Of a DNA stretch of 64,000 nt, positions 23,699 through 34,024 are shown piece by piece. The notes beneath the pieces are model-generated. The model saw only the letters and a program-made list of their open reading frames with translations, had not been told where the DNA came from and made no database searches. The stretch's first letter is position 1; each line of letters starts with the position of its first letter. Source of the DNA: Spizellomyces punctatus DAOM BR117 (taxonomy: Eukaryota > Chytridiomycota > Chytridiomycetes > Spizellomycetales > Spizellomycetaceae); the NCBI RefSeq assembly GCF_000182565.1, contig NW_015971538.1:713736-777735 (forward strand), written 5' to 3'. Position numbers and translations under genes: made by a program.

Positions 23699-24552
23699 CT
23701 TTCATTACTCTCTTATACGCGCACCCCTATAAATAAGCACGGGGAGGGAGACCACGCATGCTTCGTTCCTGGTAAACGTTTAGCATTTCGTTCAAACGCT
23801 CGATTGGGAAGGAAAGCAGGTGCTCACCAGCTGATGCAGATGCAGGTCGATTTTGACTCTGTCTTTTCCTAGACTCGCACAAGGTCGCCAGCTAACCAAT
23901 CCATGTCATTAAGTCGCGGACCAATGCAAGATCCTTACAAGTGACCACGTACTAGTCTCTCTCCACTTGGTTTGATAACTGCCAGACCGCCCATATATCG
24001 CATAGTGACTTCTGATATTGTAGCCCGCCTACCGTTCCCAGTATGTAAGCATCTTAAAGTACATGGTATGTGTAGTCACATTTCATTCATAGATACCCCA
24101 TATTAGAAGCGGTAGACGGTCTGGTATCCCCACCATTTTTGCCCTGTTGTGAGCCTGCCCTGCCCTTGGGCGCGGGTGCAGATTGGGGCCTTTGGCGGCC
24201 GTCTTGTTGAAGCAGAAGGGGGGCTGGTAGAGATGCAGGGGACACTCGGTTCGTCCTTTTTGAGGATTTATTGGAACTTGCGGACGATGCACGTAGCATT
24301 GTTCGAGGGATTATGATCGTCCCACAACCGATAGCGATCGGCTTGGCTGGGAAAGACCGCGCTGCGCCACTGACTATTGCTTACGTGAAGCGCGTCTTAA
24401 TGACTCTGCTGCTTTATTCCACGACCACTATCCCGTCTAAATCTTGCCAAAGGCGTAGCTTAGTCTTTCTATTAGCTGTCCTATGAGGCTATCCTACTCT
24501 ACAAAGACCTCATAATTCCGTTTGGCGCTTACAATCTGGTACGCGGGACAAG
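23699..24552. other. spacer with a low-complexity ORF
   Basis: About 850 bp between LRRC49 and the aminopeptidase, both on the minus strand. It should contain the LRRC49 promoter. The only notable open frame is 24087-24299, listed separately. Confidence 0.5.
24087..24299 (-). other. low-complexity ORF, possible 5' exon of LRRC49
   Basis: A 70-codon ATG-initiated frame rich in Ser, Pro, Arg and Gln (SASSNKSSKRTNR, RPQSAPAPKGRAG). It has no family features. A possible splice donor (GGTATCTATG) lies near its end. It precedes LRRC49 by 390 bp on the same strand, so it could be a first exon with a long intron. I could not find an acceptor that clearly joins it in frame, so it may equally be non-coding. 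Confidence 0.3.
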
Positions 24553-26880
24553 TCAATCGACAAAGACTTGTTCGTCCACGACTGCAAATTCTTCAAAAAA
24601 TGACTGCAAAGATTACAAGTCAGGAACCGGCAAATTCAAGATGGATCGGCGCTCGGCTTGATAGACAACCAACCTCAAACAAAGCCACAGCGTGCTTCAC
24701 ATCCTCCACTCCAGCCGTCTCCCGGATAGAGTGCATACTGAGTTGTGGGTTTCCGACGTCTTGACGAAGATTTCATTGTATTAGCGTATATCCTTACGGC
24801 CATGGGCTATAGTTCCTTACCAATCGTTCGTAATCCCAACTTAGCACTCAGCATTGGCCCAATAGTGCTACCACATGGAGAATCGTTCCTGACCACAAAT
24901 TCCTGAAGAGGGACGTTCCTCTTTCGTGCCACTTCCCGGACGATAGCCGTACTAACAGCAGTGGTTGCATATCGCTGATTCGCATTCTGCTTGATGACGA
25001 CTCCCTTGTTCATAGCAGGGCGGTGGTTTTCTTCGTGTTTTTCGAGGTAGTTAGGGTGTAGTGCATGTGCCATGTCCGCCGAGATGAGAAGAGATCGAGT
25101 CATTGCGCGCTCAAAGCTTGACTGATAAGGGTCAAGGGAAGGGTGCAGAGAAGGGCAGGATGACTTTAACACTAAAATCCAATCCGACATCTTAGCGGCA
25201 AATTTCCCGCCAAACGTATTGCCTCTGTCGGGGAACGAAGGGAACCGTATTGACGGAACAAGACCCACCTCTGCCTTGTCTCCTGTTTCCACTTCCGCAG
25301 CAAGACGTCTCAACGTGATCTCCAATAAATTCGATCCAGCACCATAGGATGAGACGGAGCCCACTTCCTCATTATCGAAAAGCACAACGACTCGGATGTT
25401 AGGGTCTTTTTGCAAACTGTCACCCTTTGTACTGTTGACCAAAGCCTGAGTTTGGTCCAAGGTTAGTTCATCAATAACGGTCACGAATGCACTCAGAATT
25501 GTGTTTATGGAGACGCACCGTTATGGAACAGTAAGACATCATCAAATTGTCCAATCGGGCAGAAAAGATGTATTCATTCTGAGCACCACCAATAGTTGAA
25601 GGCTGCGTGTCATACAAACACAGCTCAAAATCACCCAGTTGGTCCCCTAAAGTACTTTTAGTCATGGCGCTCAATGAGAAATGGTCAGCGAGACTCTTAC
25701 CATCAAGCTTCAATTCATCAGCCAGGATCTTGAGAAGTAAAGGGGCGTGCTTATCTTCATTGGGCGCCTGGTGGACCGCATTCTTCTGTTCGGCGTCGGC
25801 ATTCAACCTACGTCATATTTGTGAGTGATGAAGTGTACAGTACAATAGCTTCTAATATCAAAATCAAACATTTTGGTAGCCGCTGAAGCTAAAATGGGAG
25901 TGAGCTGGACCTCATTGTTGAACTTGAAGCCTTCAGAGACGCCGCGATCCAAGTGAATAGCTAGCGTCGGGATGCGCAAAATTGGGCTACAGGTTATTAA
26001 CATAAGAGAAAATCAATATCCCTCTCACTGAGACAAATACGTTAGAAGACAATCATAACTTCCAGAACATACCGGTCGACGCGCACCAAGCGATGGTCAA
26101 GCTTCCCCTCTGCTGTTCTTACCAAGACACGGCCCGCAATCCTGAAAAGTTTACAGACATATTAGCTGGACTCGCCAGCATGAGTGAACATAGAGCTTGA
26201 TTGCCAACCCTAGGTCTCGATCAAACCACGTATGCCTTATTTGATAATGAGCTCATCTGCAGGAATTCGCCAACGAGAAGAGCAGGAAACAGGCTTACCA
26301 GAGGCCTCCCCCGTAAAGTTGCACGCCGACTTGAGTGTAGCCGCCTTTCTCTTTCTTTGAGTGTGGTTTAACCTACAAACAGTGGAGGCCCTAAATCTAT
26401 CCTGCCTCAAAGAATAATAACAGATAAGAACGACCCCTTTTGATTGACATACCTTCAAACATGGAGAGTCTGTATGCGCCCCAACCACAGAGAATCCATT
26501 TCCGCTGACGTATTTTCCACCAACAGCAAACGCCGTGATCGAGCTCTTGTTCCTGGTGAAGAAGTACTTCCCTTCCCGACGGAGTTTTCCGCTCCAAGTA
26601 TCGCGTTCGCGGATTTCCTCAAATCCAGCGGCAAGGAGACGCTGCCGAGACGTTTCAACAGCGTGAAACGGTGAAGGAGACGAGTTGACAAAGTCGATGA
26701 AGTCTGAAGCGGACTGCGTGGCAAGTGTTGACGGAGTGGAGGTTGTGAAATGAACGGTTGGGCGATGCGACGTGTGCAAAAGGCAAGTAGAAGGTCGACC
26801 GTAGGTTAGAAATCGCTATTTGAGAGTCAACAAAGCATCAATTCCGACAGACTGCCGACAATCATGTCTCCCCTTACCAT
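24553..26880 (-). CDS. DNPEP: aspartyl aminopeptidase, M18 family
   Basis: Zinc metallo-aminopeptidase that removes N-terminal Asp or Glu, forming large cytosolic or vacuolar complexes. Family motifs appear in order: [30 protein letters not shown] (zinc ligand His), [20 protein letters not shown] (bridging Asp), [14 protein letters not shown]-type block as [36 protein letters not shown] (catalytic Glu pair), [24 protein letters not shown] and [12 protein letters not shown] (last zinc His). The final exon ends SFFEEF followed by about ten residues. No ATG lies in frame in the exon that ends near 26779. The best solution is a first exon holding only the ATG at 26880-26878, spliced from a GTAAGG donor to an acceptor at 26816. 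This adds a basic leader, [13 protein letters not shown], that could be a targeting peptide. Confidence 0.93.
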
Positions 26881-27288
26881 GGTTTTTGTAGGATTCAAGA
26901 TCGGATTGCGCAAACCAAAACACACCCCAAACTCGAGTGCGCGTCCAGTTGGATCTTGTAACACGTGACCTTCTTCGAATATTCACGGGGCAGCGGTGGC
27001 TAACGAGGACTTAACCCTCTGGCTGCATTCTTTCATCTTGCCATCTCTGCGCCTACCTTCCTCCCTGCGCCTCCCGGACGCTTATGCCGCAAAGTGGTGA
27101 AGCCCTTGGAACTGCCACAAAGCCGTAGGCTGCCGACATATTTATAGATATATGAAGCAGCTGGACCATTTCGACTCAACTTGTTTTGGACACCAAGTTC
27201 GTACTGTTTCTCTAAACCCACATACAGCAAGTCAACGACCCACGACTATCGAATTCACTAGAATACCTCATCCCTTCAACCTCGAATC
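26881..27288. other. divergent promoter region
   Basis: 408 bp between the divergent aminopeptidase and MAPK kinase starts. AT-rich TATA-like sequence lies near 27140. No gene is seen. Confidence 0.5.
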
Positions 27289-28601
27289 ATGTCCGCGCCT
27301 GCTCCTGCTACTCCTTCTCGTCGAGCACGACCACGACCTGTGCGACTGGGTGTGTCGCCAATAAATCTCAATGGCCTGCCACCACATCAAGAACTCGAGT
27401 CTCCTTCAGGCGCTCTTGTTCCACAGCTAGCTGAGCTTTCCCTCCCACAAGAAACAAAGCTAGATCTGAAGAATGAAGATATTGACATCTTGAGCGAGCT
27501 GGGTGCAGGCAACGGAGGTACTGTTCACAAAGTCAAACATGTGCCAACTGGTACTATCATGGCCAGAAAGGTAAGACTCAGATGCATATCTAGTATCATG
27601 CTGCTGTATGGATTCTCAATGGCCTTGTCACAAAACAGGTCATTCACGTTGAAGCCAAGAACAGTGTTCGGCGGCAGATTGTACGGGAACTTCAAATTAT
27701 GCACAAGTGCAATTCTCCATACATCGTATCATTTTACGGCGCTTTCCTAAATGAAGGAGACATTTCGATTTGCATGGAATATATGAACTTGGGATCCTTG
27801 GACAACATCTATAAGAAGATTGGTCCGATTCCAGAGGATGTCGTCGGAAAAGTGACACATGCAGTACTAGCAGGTTTGGTATATTTATACATGCAACATC
27901 GCATAATTCACAGAGGTATGGTTTGCCTAGGCGTTCATTTTCAGCTCACCCGTCTTCCTCTTGCTCACAAACACACGATTTTGGGAAACAATAGATGTCA
28001 AGCCCAGTAATATCTTGCTGGACTCAGCCGGTCACATCAAGATTGCTGATTTCGGCGTCAGTGGGCAGCTGATCAATTCAGTGGCAAACACGTTTGTTGG
28101 AACCAGCGCGTATATGTCGGTAGGTATCACATTTTTGGAAGTTACTCTTCCCAAAGTGTATGTCAAACTAAAGTCGACATATTGCAGCCAGAACGTATAC
28201 AAGGGGGGAAATATTCGGTGCAATCGGACGTTTGGAGTTTGGGGATAACATTAATGGAGTTGGCCCTAGGGAAGTTCCCGTTCCCACCCGAGGGAAAACC
28301 CCTTTCGGTGTTTGAATTACTCGAATATATTGTAAATGAGCCTGTACCAACGCTACCCGCCGGACAATTTTCTGAAGAACTCGAAGGATTCATTGGACGA
28401 TGGTACGTCGGTCTTAAACCGGTTTCGTTCGACGAAAACTAAATGCAGCGCGCCCTCTCTCTTAACAGCCTAATCAAGGATCCCGCAGCACGCCCAACCC
28501 CTTCAGAACTTCTGAAAGATCCATATTGCCGACAAGCGGCAGAAAAGCCAGTGGATGTGAAGGAGTGGGCAAAGATTTTGCAGGATGTAAACAAGGGGTG
28601 A
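27289..28601 (+). CDS. MAP kinase kinase (MEK/Ste7/Mkk-like)
   Basis: Dual-specificity kinase that activates a MAP kinase by phosphorylating its T-x-Y loop. Five exons (27289-27570, 27639-27915, 27995-28119, 28188-28402, 28469-28601) join in frame to 343 residues. About 60 N-terminal residues precede the kinase domain. The glycine loop is LGAGNGGTV, the ATP lysine is in IMARK, the catalytic loop is [14 protein letters not shown], and the DFG motif is [13 protein letters not shown]. The activation loop [18 protein letters not shown] carries the S-x-x-x-T site of MEKs, and [20 protein letters not shown] follows. The [19 protein letters not shown] block is also typical of MEKs. The basic N-terminus ([12 protein letters not shown]) looks like a MAPK docking site. 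Which fungal pathway it serves cannot be told from sequence alone. Confidence 0.94.
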
Positions 28602-28677
28602 TGATTGTACATGTGACACAAATATCACGATATTTTATGGGAATTCGGCTGCGCATATATTGCTCTGCCTTTCGCTC

Positions 28678-29651
28678 TCAAATCTTGGCCATTTCTTCAA
28701 GGGCTCGCTCTAATTGGGCTATCTGTAAGCCGAACTTCTCCATCTCTCTTGTTGACCGCTTTGTTTCGTTCCAAATGAAGGTTGGCGTCTCGTCACTAGA
28801 TATTCGTCCCCGCCCGCTTTTGTCGACTGCAGAGAAGAACACGTTCTTCTCCTCCAGCGGTTTCATCACCTCAATTCGTCCCTCGTGTACCAATTTCAAT
28901 TCCTCCCTAAGTCGTAGTTTTTCTGCATTCAACCGCCGCAAGTTAGCAGCTCCTTCTTTGACCTCCGTGCATTTTCGCTTTAATTGCACACACATGTCCT
29001 TAAGTCGAACATTCTCCCTTCGGATCCGATCTGCCTGGAGCGCAGAAGCTCTGGCTAAAATGCAAGCAAGTCTGTTACTATGAGGTCAGTATGGTCGAGA
29101 ACGGGTAACCCACCTTCGTTTACCAAATTTGAGATTCGCTTATTTAACGCATCCACACCACGTTCTTTCTCATTTAACTGCGCTGCCAGCTGCTCTCGCG
29201 CCTCATAGCTCGCGCTTAATTTATCATTAAGGATGTCGCGATCATTTTCGAGATCGCTCATATTTCTGATTACTTCACGGACTTTGTTTTCCAATATAGC
29301 GTTACGTTCTCGCTCTTCCTCAAGCTCTCGTCGTAAGGCATATTGTCGCTGCCGGGCCTTCTCCAATCGTGTGATCTGCTCAGTAAGATCAGCGACGAAG
29401 CTTTGCTGTGCGGCGCGGAGCGTAATGGAATTTGAAGTTGACTGGGCGAGGAGAGTGCTTATTTTCTAGTAAATCTGTAAGTTCGCGATACTGTGGCAAA
29501 AGGTTTTGTAGGCAACTTGCTACGAACCAGCAGCTCACCTACAAAGCACGGTGATCGGTCGCGTTAGACTGTGGACATGCGTACGTCAAAGGAACTTATT
29601 ACTTTTCAGACGACTATTCTCTTGAACGAGGAGATTCTCTTGAGTCTCCAT
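28678..29651 (-). CDS. uncharacterised coiled-coil protein
   Basis: Several exons join in frame to a protein of about 270 residues that is coiled coil nearly throughout, for example QENLLVQENSRLKSELLK, RRELEEERERNAILENKVRE, LNEKERGVDALNKRISNLV and LRRLNAEKLRLREELKLV. A non-coiled insert (NVFFSAVDKSGRGRISSDETPTF) interrupts it near the end. The start is the ATG at 29651. Introns are predicted near 29611, 29530-29470 and 29085-29030. No family is recognised. It is convergent with the MEK gene (77 bp between stops) and divergent from MCP1. Confidence 0.65.
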
Positions 29652-29799
29652 ATATAAAACGAAAATCAAAAAGGGAGAGTAACTATCAAGTTGTTCTCGT
29701 CGGGCACAGTGGCAGCTAAATGACAGCTGGGGCTTAGCCATTTATCTGCTGCGCAACAACGATTCCGCTGTTGTCGTTGTTCTGGCAATTCCTTTAGCG

Positions 29800-30696
29800 A
29801 TGGCGTTGAGCAGGTTCGACAGAAAGCTTGCGTATGTGCAAGCGGGCTCCGGTCTAGCATTTTCAACCTTCTCTTGTTTACATCTGGCTGGACATTTGTC
29901 CGCGAATATACGCTTTTCTCTGGCAGATTCTGCCCTAATCGCCTTCAGAGAATGTACGTTGTGTTGCCGCTCTCTGAGTTGTTCCACTATCGAGCTACAA
30001 GTGCCTTCTCGCTATTATAAGATTACCAGCACCCTTTTATAGAGCCTTTTCTTATCGGTGTCTCCCTCGTTGCACACATCGGCTCGAGTGTCGCCAGAGT
30101 CTACATCAGGCGTGCAGCCAAAGCTCAGAGAACAAGCAAGAAAGTTGTAATCGAGGAGAAAGCACAAGATGGTGGAGCAGCTGCCTGGCCGACCATGGCC
30201 ACGGCCCTTCGTGAATTGAATTGGCATCGATACACCGGATATATCCTCACGAGTTTCATCGGCGTACATGTCTGGGCCACACGAATAACACCGTTAAAAA
30301 GTATGGTTTGGATGCCATTCTTAGGCCTACATTATCTAAAACATGCTTTACTGTCTAGTATTTCCCGATCCTTCAATCGTAGATATGAGTTGGTTGACAA
30401 GCACTCTACGCAATGTACCTTTCCTCTTCCCGCCCTACTACTTTGCACTTGGAACAGCGGGCATCTATCATACTTTATACGGTGTCCACCGAGCTCTTTG
30501 CACGCTGCAATTGCTCCCGCGTTCCCGGCGTATTGAACCCGGCAGGTGGACCGCCGTCATGTATGTTTCGGCCGCGCTTATGGTTTCCACCATTATGGCG
30601 ATCGCGGGTGTTTATGAGACAGTTCCTATTCCGCTTGCCGCAAAATGGGAGCAGCTGGACAAAGCTATCATGGGTGTCTATTTGAAAAGCCTCTAA
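29800..30696 (+). CDS. MCP1: MCP1-like mitochondrial membrane protein
   Basis: Three exons (29800-29953, 30022-30300, 30359-30696) give a 256-residue multi-pass membrane protein. It matches the fungal MCP1 transmembrane family, named for the yeast outer-membrane protein that rescues loss of ERMES contacts. Features are YVQAGSGLAFSTFSCLHLAGH, then FIEPFLIGVSLVAHIGSSVARVY, LNWHRYTGYILTSFIGVHVWAT, FPPYYFALGTAGIYHTLYGVH and RWTAVMYVSAALMVSTIMAIAG. Paired histidines in the membrane segments resemble the cytochrome-b-like subunits of succinate dehydrogenase, so haem or quinone contact is possible but unproven. The second intron uses a normal donor and a CTAG acceptor. A role in mitochondrial lipid balance is inferred from yeast. 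Confidence 0.88.
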
Positions 30697-30732
30697 CACG
30701 AAGCATCGGCCATAGATCTAAACTATTGACAT

Positions 30733-33698
30733 TTAATACACTCGTACACTATGTGCAGTTCGTGGGCTTTGTATGTTTTCCTCTTCCTCTGCTACGGTTG
30801 CCGGTGCCCGTACCACTAATTTGAAACCTGGAGCTTTCGCTGCAAGTGACCTCTGAACTGCCGGCGATGGCAGCTCAGCAGGCTTGAAGTCCTTCACTTC
30901 TGGAGCATCGATAGTTACCAGGTCTGCCTCTCCGGGTAACATTGTTGAGATTTCTTTTAATCTTCCATATTCTGACTGCAGTCCTTTGGCCACCTCCGCC
31001 AGCAGGCGATCACGCATTCGCAAGGCTCCCAGCCGCTCCATCTCTCTCTCTGCCTCTCGACGGTCTAATTTCGCATGCATACGTTCAAACTCGAGGCGGA
31101 CTTTTCGTTCTGAATGGAGAGACTGCCGGATATCGTGTAAGGTAGTCTCGAGATGCTCTCGTTGGCCTGTTTCCTTTGAGAGCGTTTGCTTGGTGTCGGT
31201 CAGTTCTACTTCGAGCTTATCGACAAGCCTCTTGAGTTTCTTGGTCAACTTGTCCAGTCGCGCAACCTCTTCATGGGCGTCGTAGGAATCTTTGCTAAGC
31301 TTTGCGATTTGAGAGTCCTTCTCTTTGACAGTTGTACGGTGCTCCCTTTCAAGATTGCTGATAGTTCTGCTAAGTTCATCCACTTTCACGAGAACGGACT
31401 CCAAGTGTGCACCGATGTCTTTTTTCTCCGTTGTCACCTGCTGCAGTTCGGCAGTAACACGTTCGTTTTCCACCTTGATTACCTCCATTGCAGCCTGTGT
31501 GTGACGTTCTCGGGCTTCCATTTCCCCTTGTCGCTTCTGTATATCAGACTGTTTGCTTTCTAGATCAGCCTTTGTTGATGTGATAGCCACGTATCTTTCT
31601 TCCAAGTCAGTATGCTCCTTTTCCAACGTCTGGTGTACTGAGCGGATTTCGGCGAGCTCCTTCCGTAACTGTGTTTCCACTGATGTGGCCTGCTCACGGT
31701 GCTGGGCGAATTCAACCTTGATTTCTGCCAATTCCTGCTCCCGCTGCTGCAGTTCAGAGCGGGTCAGTTTGAACTTCTCCGTCACCTGGCGCTTGTCATT
31801 GGCAAGATTGTTTTTCGCAAGATTGAGCTTTTCAATTTGTTCTTCGAGAAGTCCTGTCTTTTCTTCAGCTTGCCGCCTCACTTGAGCAATTTCGAAGTTT
31901 ACCATATTCACATTCGCCGTCTCACGATCTAGGGAATTTTGGAGGTCCGTCACCTGAAACATGAGTTGTTCCTTTTGCTCCTGCAGTTTTTTGATGTCTT
32001 TAGCATCTTCAGCCCGCAAGTTTCCAAGTTCCTGAATTCTCGCTTCTCGACCTTGGATTTCTTTTTCGTGCTTCTGAGTCGCCACTCGGAAAGCAGATTC
32101 AAGTTGATCCTTCGCTCGCGTCACTCCCTTCAGAGCATTGGTTAACTTTTCATTATCGTTCTTGAGCTGTTTGACGGTAACATCGAGATCCTTCTTTTGC
32201 TCTTTTACAGCTTCCAAATCCTTTGTCAAGTTTGTGATCTTGACATCAAGATCGTATTTGGTATCTGTATGTATACGATTCATCTCCCGTAGTTCTTCTT
32301 CAAGCTGGCGGTTTTGCATGCTTGATATGTCGTGGGCATGCTGTGTACGTTTAAGTTCGGCGGCAGTTTTGTCGAGTTCGGCCGTGAGTTTCACATTTTG
32401 CTCCTCGGAAGTACGTTTGCCTTCTCCTGTAAGGTTGAACTGCGTGACCAACTCTCCCAGCTCAAATTCGAGCTCGCGAATGCGATTCTGAGCCAACGTC
32501 AGATCCTTGGAAGTTGTCTCATAGTCACGCGCCAGCTTATCCAGATTTCGTTGAAGGATCTCATTTCGCCCCTGCGTCACCTCCGAACCCTTTTCTGCTT
32601 CTTTTCGCAAACGTGCCATGGTTTCGTTCATTTGCAAGAATTCTTTGAAAGATTCATGGAGCTTGCTTTTTGTTTCAAAAACCAGTTTCTCGGTTTCCGC
32701 AATCTTCTGATCTTTGTTTTTGAGCTCTTGTCGCAAGTTTTCAATCTCGACAGACAACTAGCAAAGCGGCAACGCAGGTTACGCATGGTGCAATTGGCTC
32801 TTCCGAGAAGTACACCCACCTTTCGCTTTCCTTCTTCTGAGTTAATTAGAAATGCCATTAATGATGACAATTCTGCTTTGAGATAGCGTATATCCTGCTG
32901 TAATCGTGCGCTTTCCACTGCCTGCCACTCTTCTGCGTACACGTAGTAATTCACTGCCTTTTTCAGTGCGATCCTGAGCTTTTCAACATCATTCTGCTCC
33001 TGCTTTTCCGACTGAGTCCGCTCGTAGAGTTGTTCACGCAACATATGAATTTCTTTATCTTTAGCATCTAAGGTCCGTTTGTACAATGCGCCAGAGAAGA
33101 CACGGCCCGACTCGATGCCCCAGCCTCGTGGTCCCATACTGGTAAAGGTTGCTCGTGCATTCCCAGGGTGCTCTTGGGTTGCAGCGTACCGTTGCTCGAC
33201 ATAAGCCCATCGCTCTCGATCAATTTTTTCAGATACGTCTGTATATACAGTATTCTTGGGCTTGGTTGGGTCCTTTACTATTCTAAAGTAAGGCGGTTCC
33301 GTGAGGCGTCGACCATCTTCTACCTCATCAATCTCATGGAGGGAGCCCATGATGGGTTGATCACCGTTTTTGGCCAGACAATGTTCGAATGCCCCCAACA
33401 ATGCATTTTGACACTCTTTACAGACTCGGAGGGATACAAGCAGCTGTGCACCGTGATCTTCATGTGGAGTATCGGCTATCAAAGCAACATCTGAAGCCTT
33501 GGAGTCGCTTGCTGCAGACTGCGGGCGATTTGATACAGCCCCATCGCAAGAATGTGAACGTTTGTGGATTGGGGGCAAGGCTGGATGATGAGCGAGCCGA
33601 CTTCGAGTTGCTCTGACCTCCAGTACCGTTGCTGGCCCATCTTCAAGGTCGCTATGTACATTTGTCGGCAAACCCAGTCGCGTGGCAACCTCGGCCAT
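30733..33698 (-). CDS. large coiled-coil protein, function unknown
   Basis: Two exons separated by one intron at about 32818-32758 encode roughly 1,000 residues. The first ~150 residues are low complexity and include KRSHSCDG and a Cys-containing stretch, LRVCKECQNALLGAFEHCL. A conserved-looking block follows (YFRIVKDPTKPKNTVYTDVS, RERWAYVEQRYAAT, MGPRGWGIESGRVFSGALYK). Then come about 750 residues of near-continuous coiled coil with heptads (LRQELKNKDQKIAETEKLV, LEEQIEKLNLAKNNLANDK). The end is a short non-coiled tail (PGFKLVVRAPATVAEEEEN). The start is the ATG at 33698; a TTG two codons earlier is not credible. Its single long second exon is unusual among its intron-rich neighbours. It resembles rootlet, centriolar or filament proteins in architecture only. 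It is divergent from another coiled-coil gene at 34025. Confidence 0.8.
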
Positions 33699-34024
33699 GC
33701 TCAACGGTTGCGAGAATGCGCCAGTGTCTTAAGCTGGGGCGTACCCAACAAATGGGCCGCGCAAGGAATTTCCTCCGCTGTCGGCGGGTATTGTTGTTGT
33801 TCTTTCGCGACCATACCGTCGGCCAAACAAGGATGAGCAGGTGGATTGAGGGTTTCGCCTGATCGGATATTTGCTTACATAACCAGAGTGTCCAGATGGC
33901 TGGACGCGTTTCGATGTCTCGTTGTGCGCACTGGACCGTAATCGTTTCCAACACTCATCTTTCAATCCAGTTAGGCCATATGCATTGATAGTACGCACAC
34001 AGTTCTGCCGCATCACGGCTGATC
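33699..34024. promoter_or_regulatory. 326-bp divergent intergenic region of two coiled-coil genes
   Basis: Both flanking genes start here in opposite directions, so their promoters must lie in or very near this interval. No clear TATA box is seen. Confidence 0.45.

Noticed and set aside
30884-32886. Long plus-strand ORFs (for example 30884-31285, 32138-32491, 32332-32886)
   Set aside because: Antisense shadows of the coiled-coil gene at 30733-33698; Ser/Arg/Phe-rich composition is what reverse-complemented Glu/Lys/Leu coils give.
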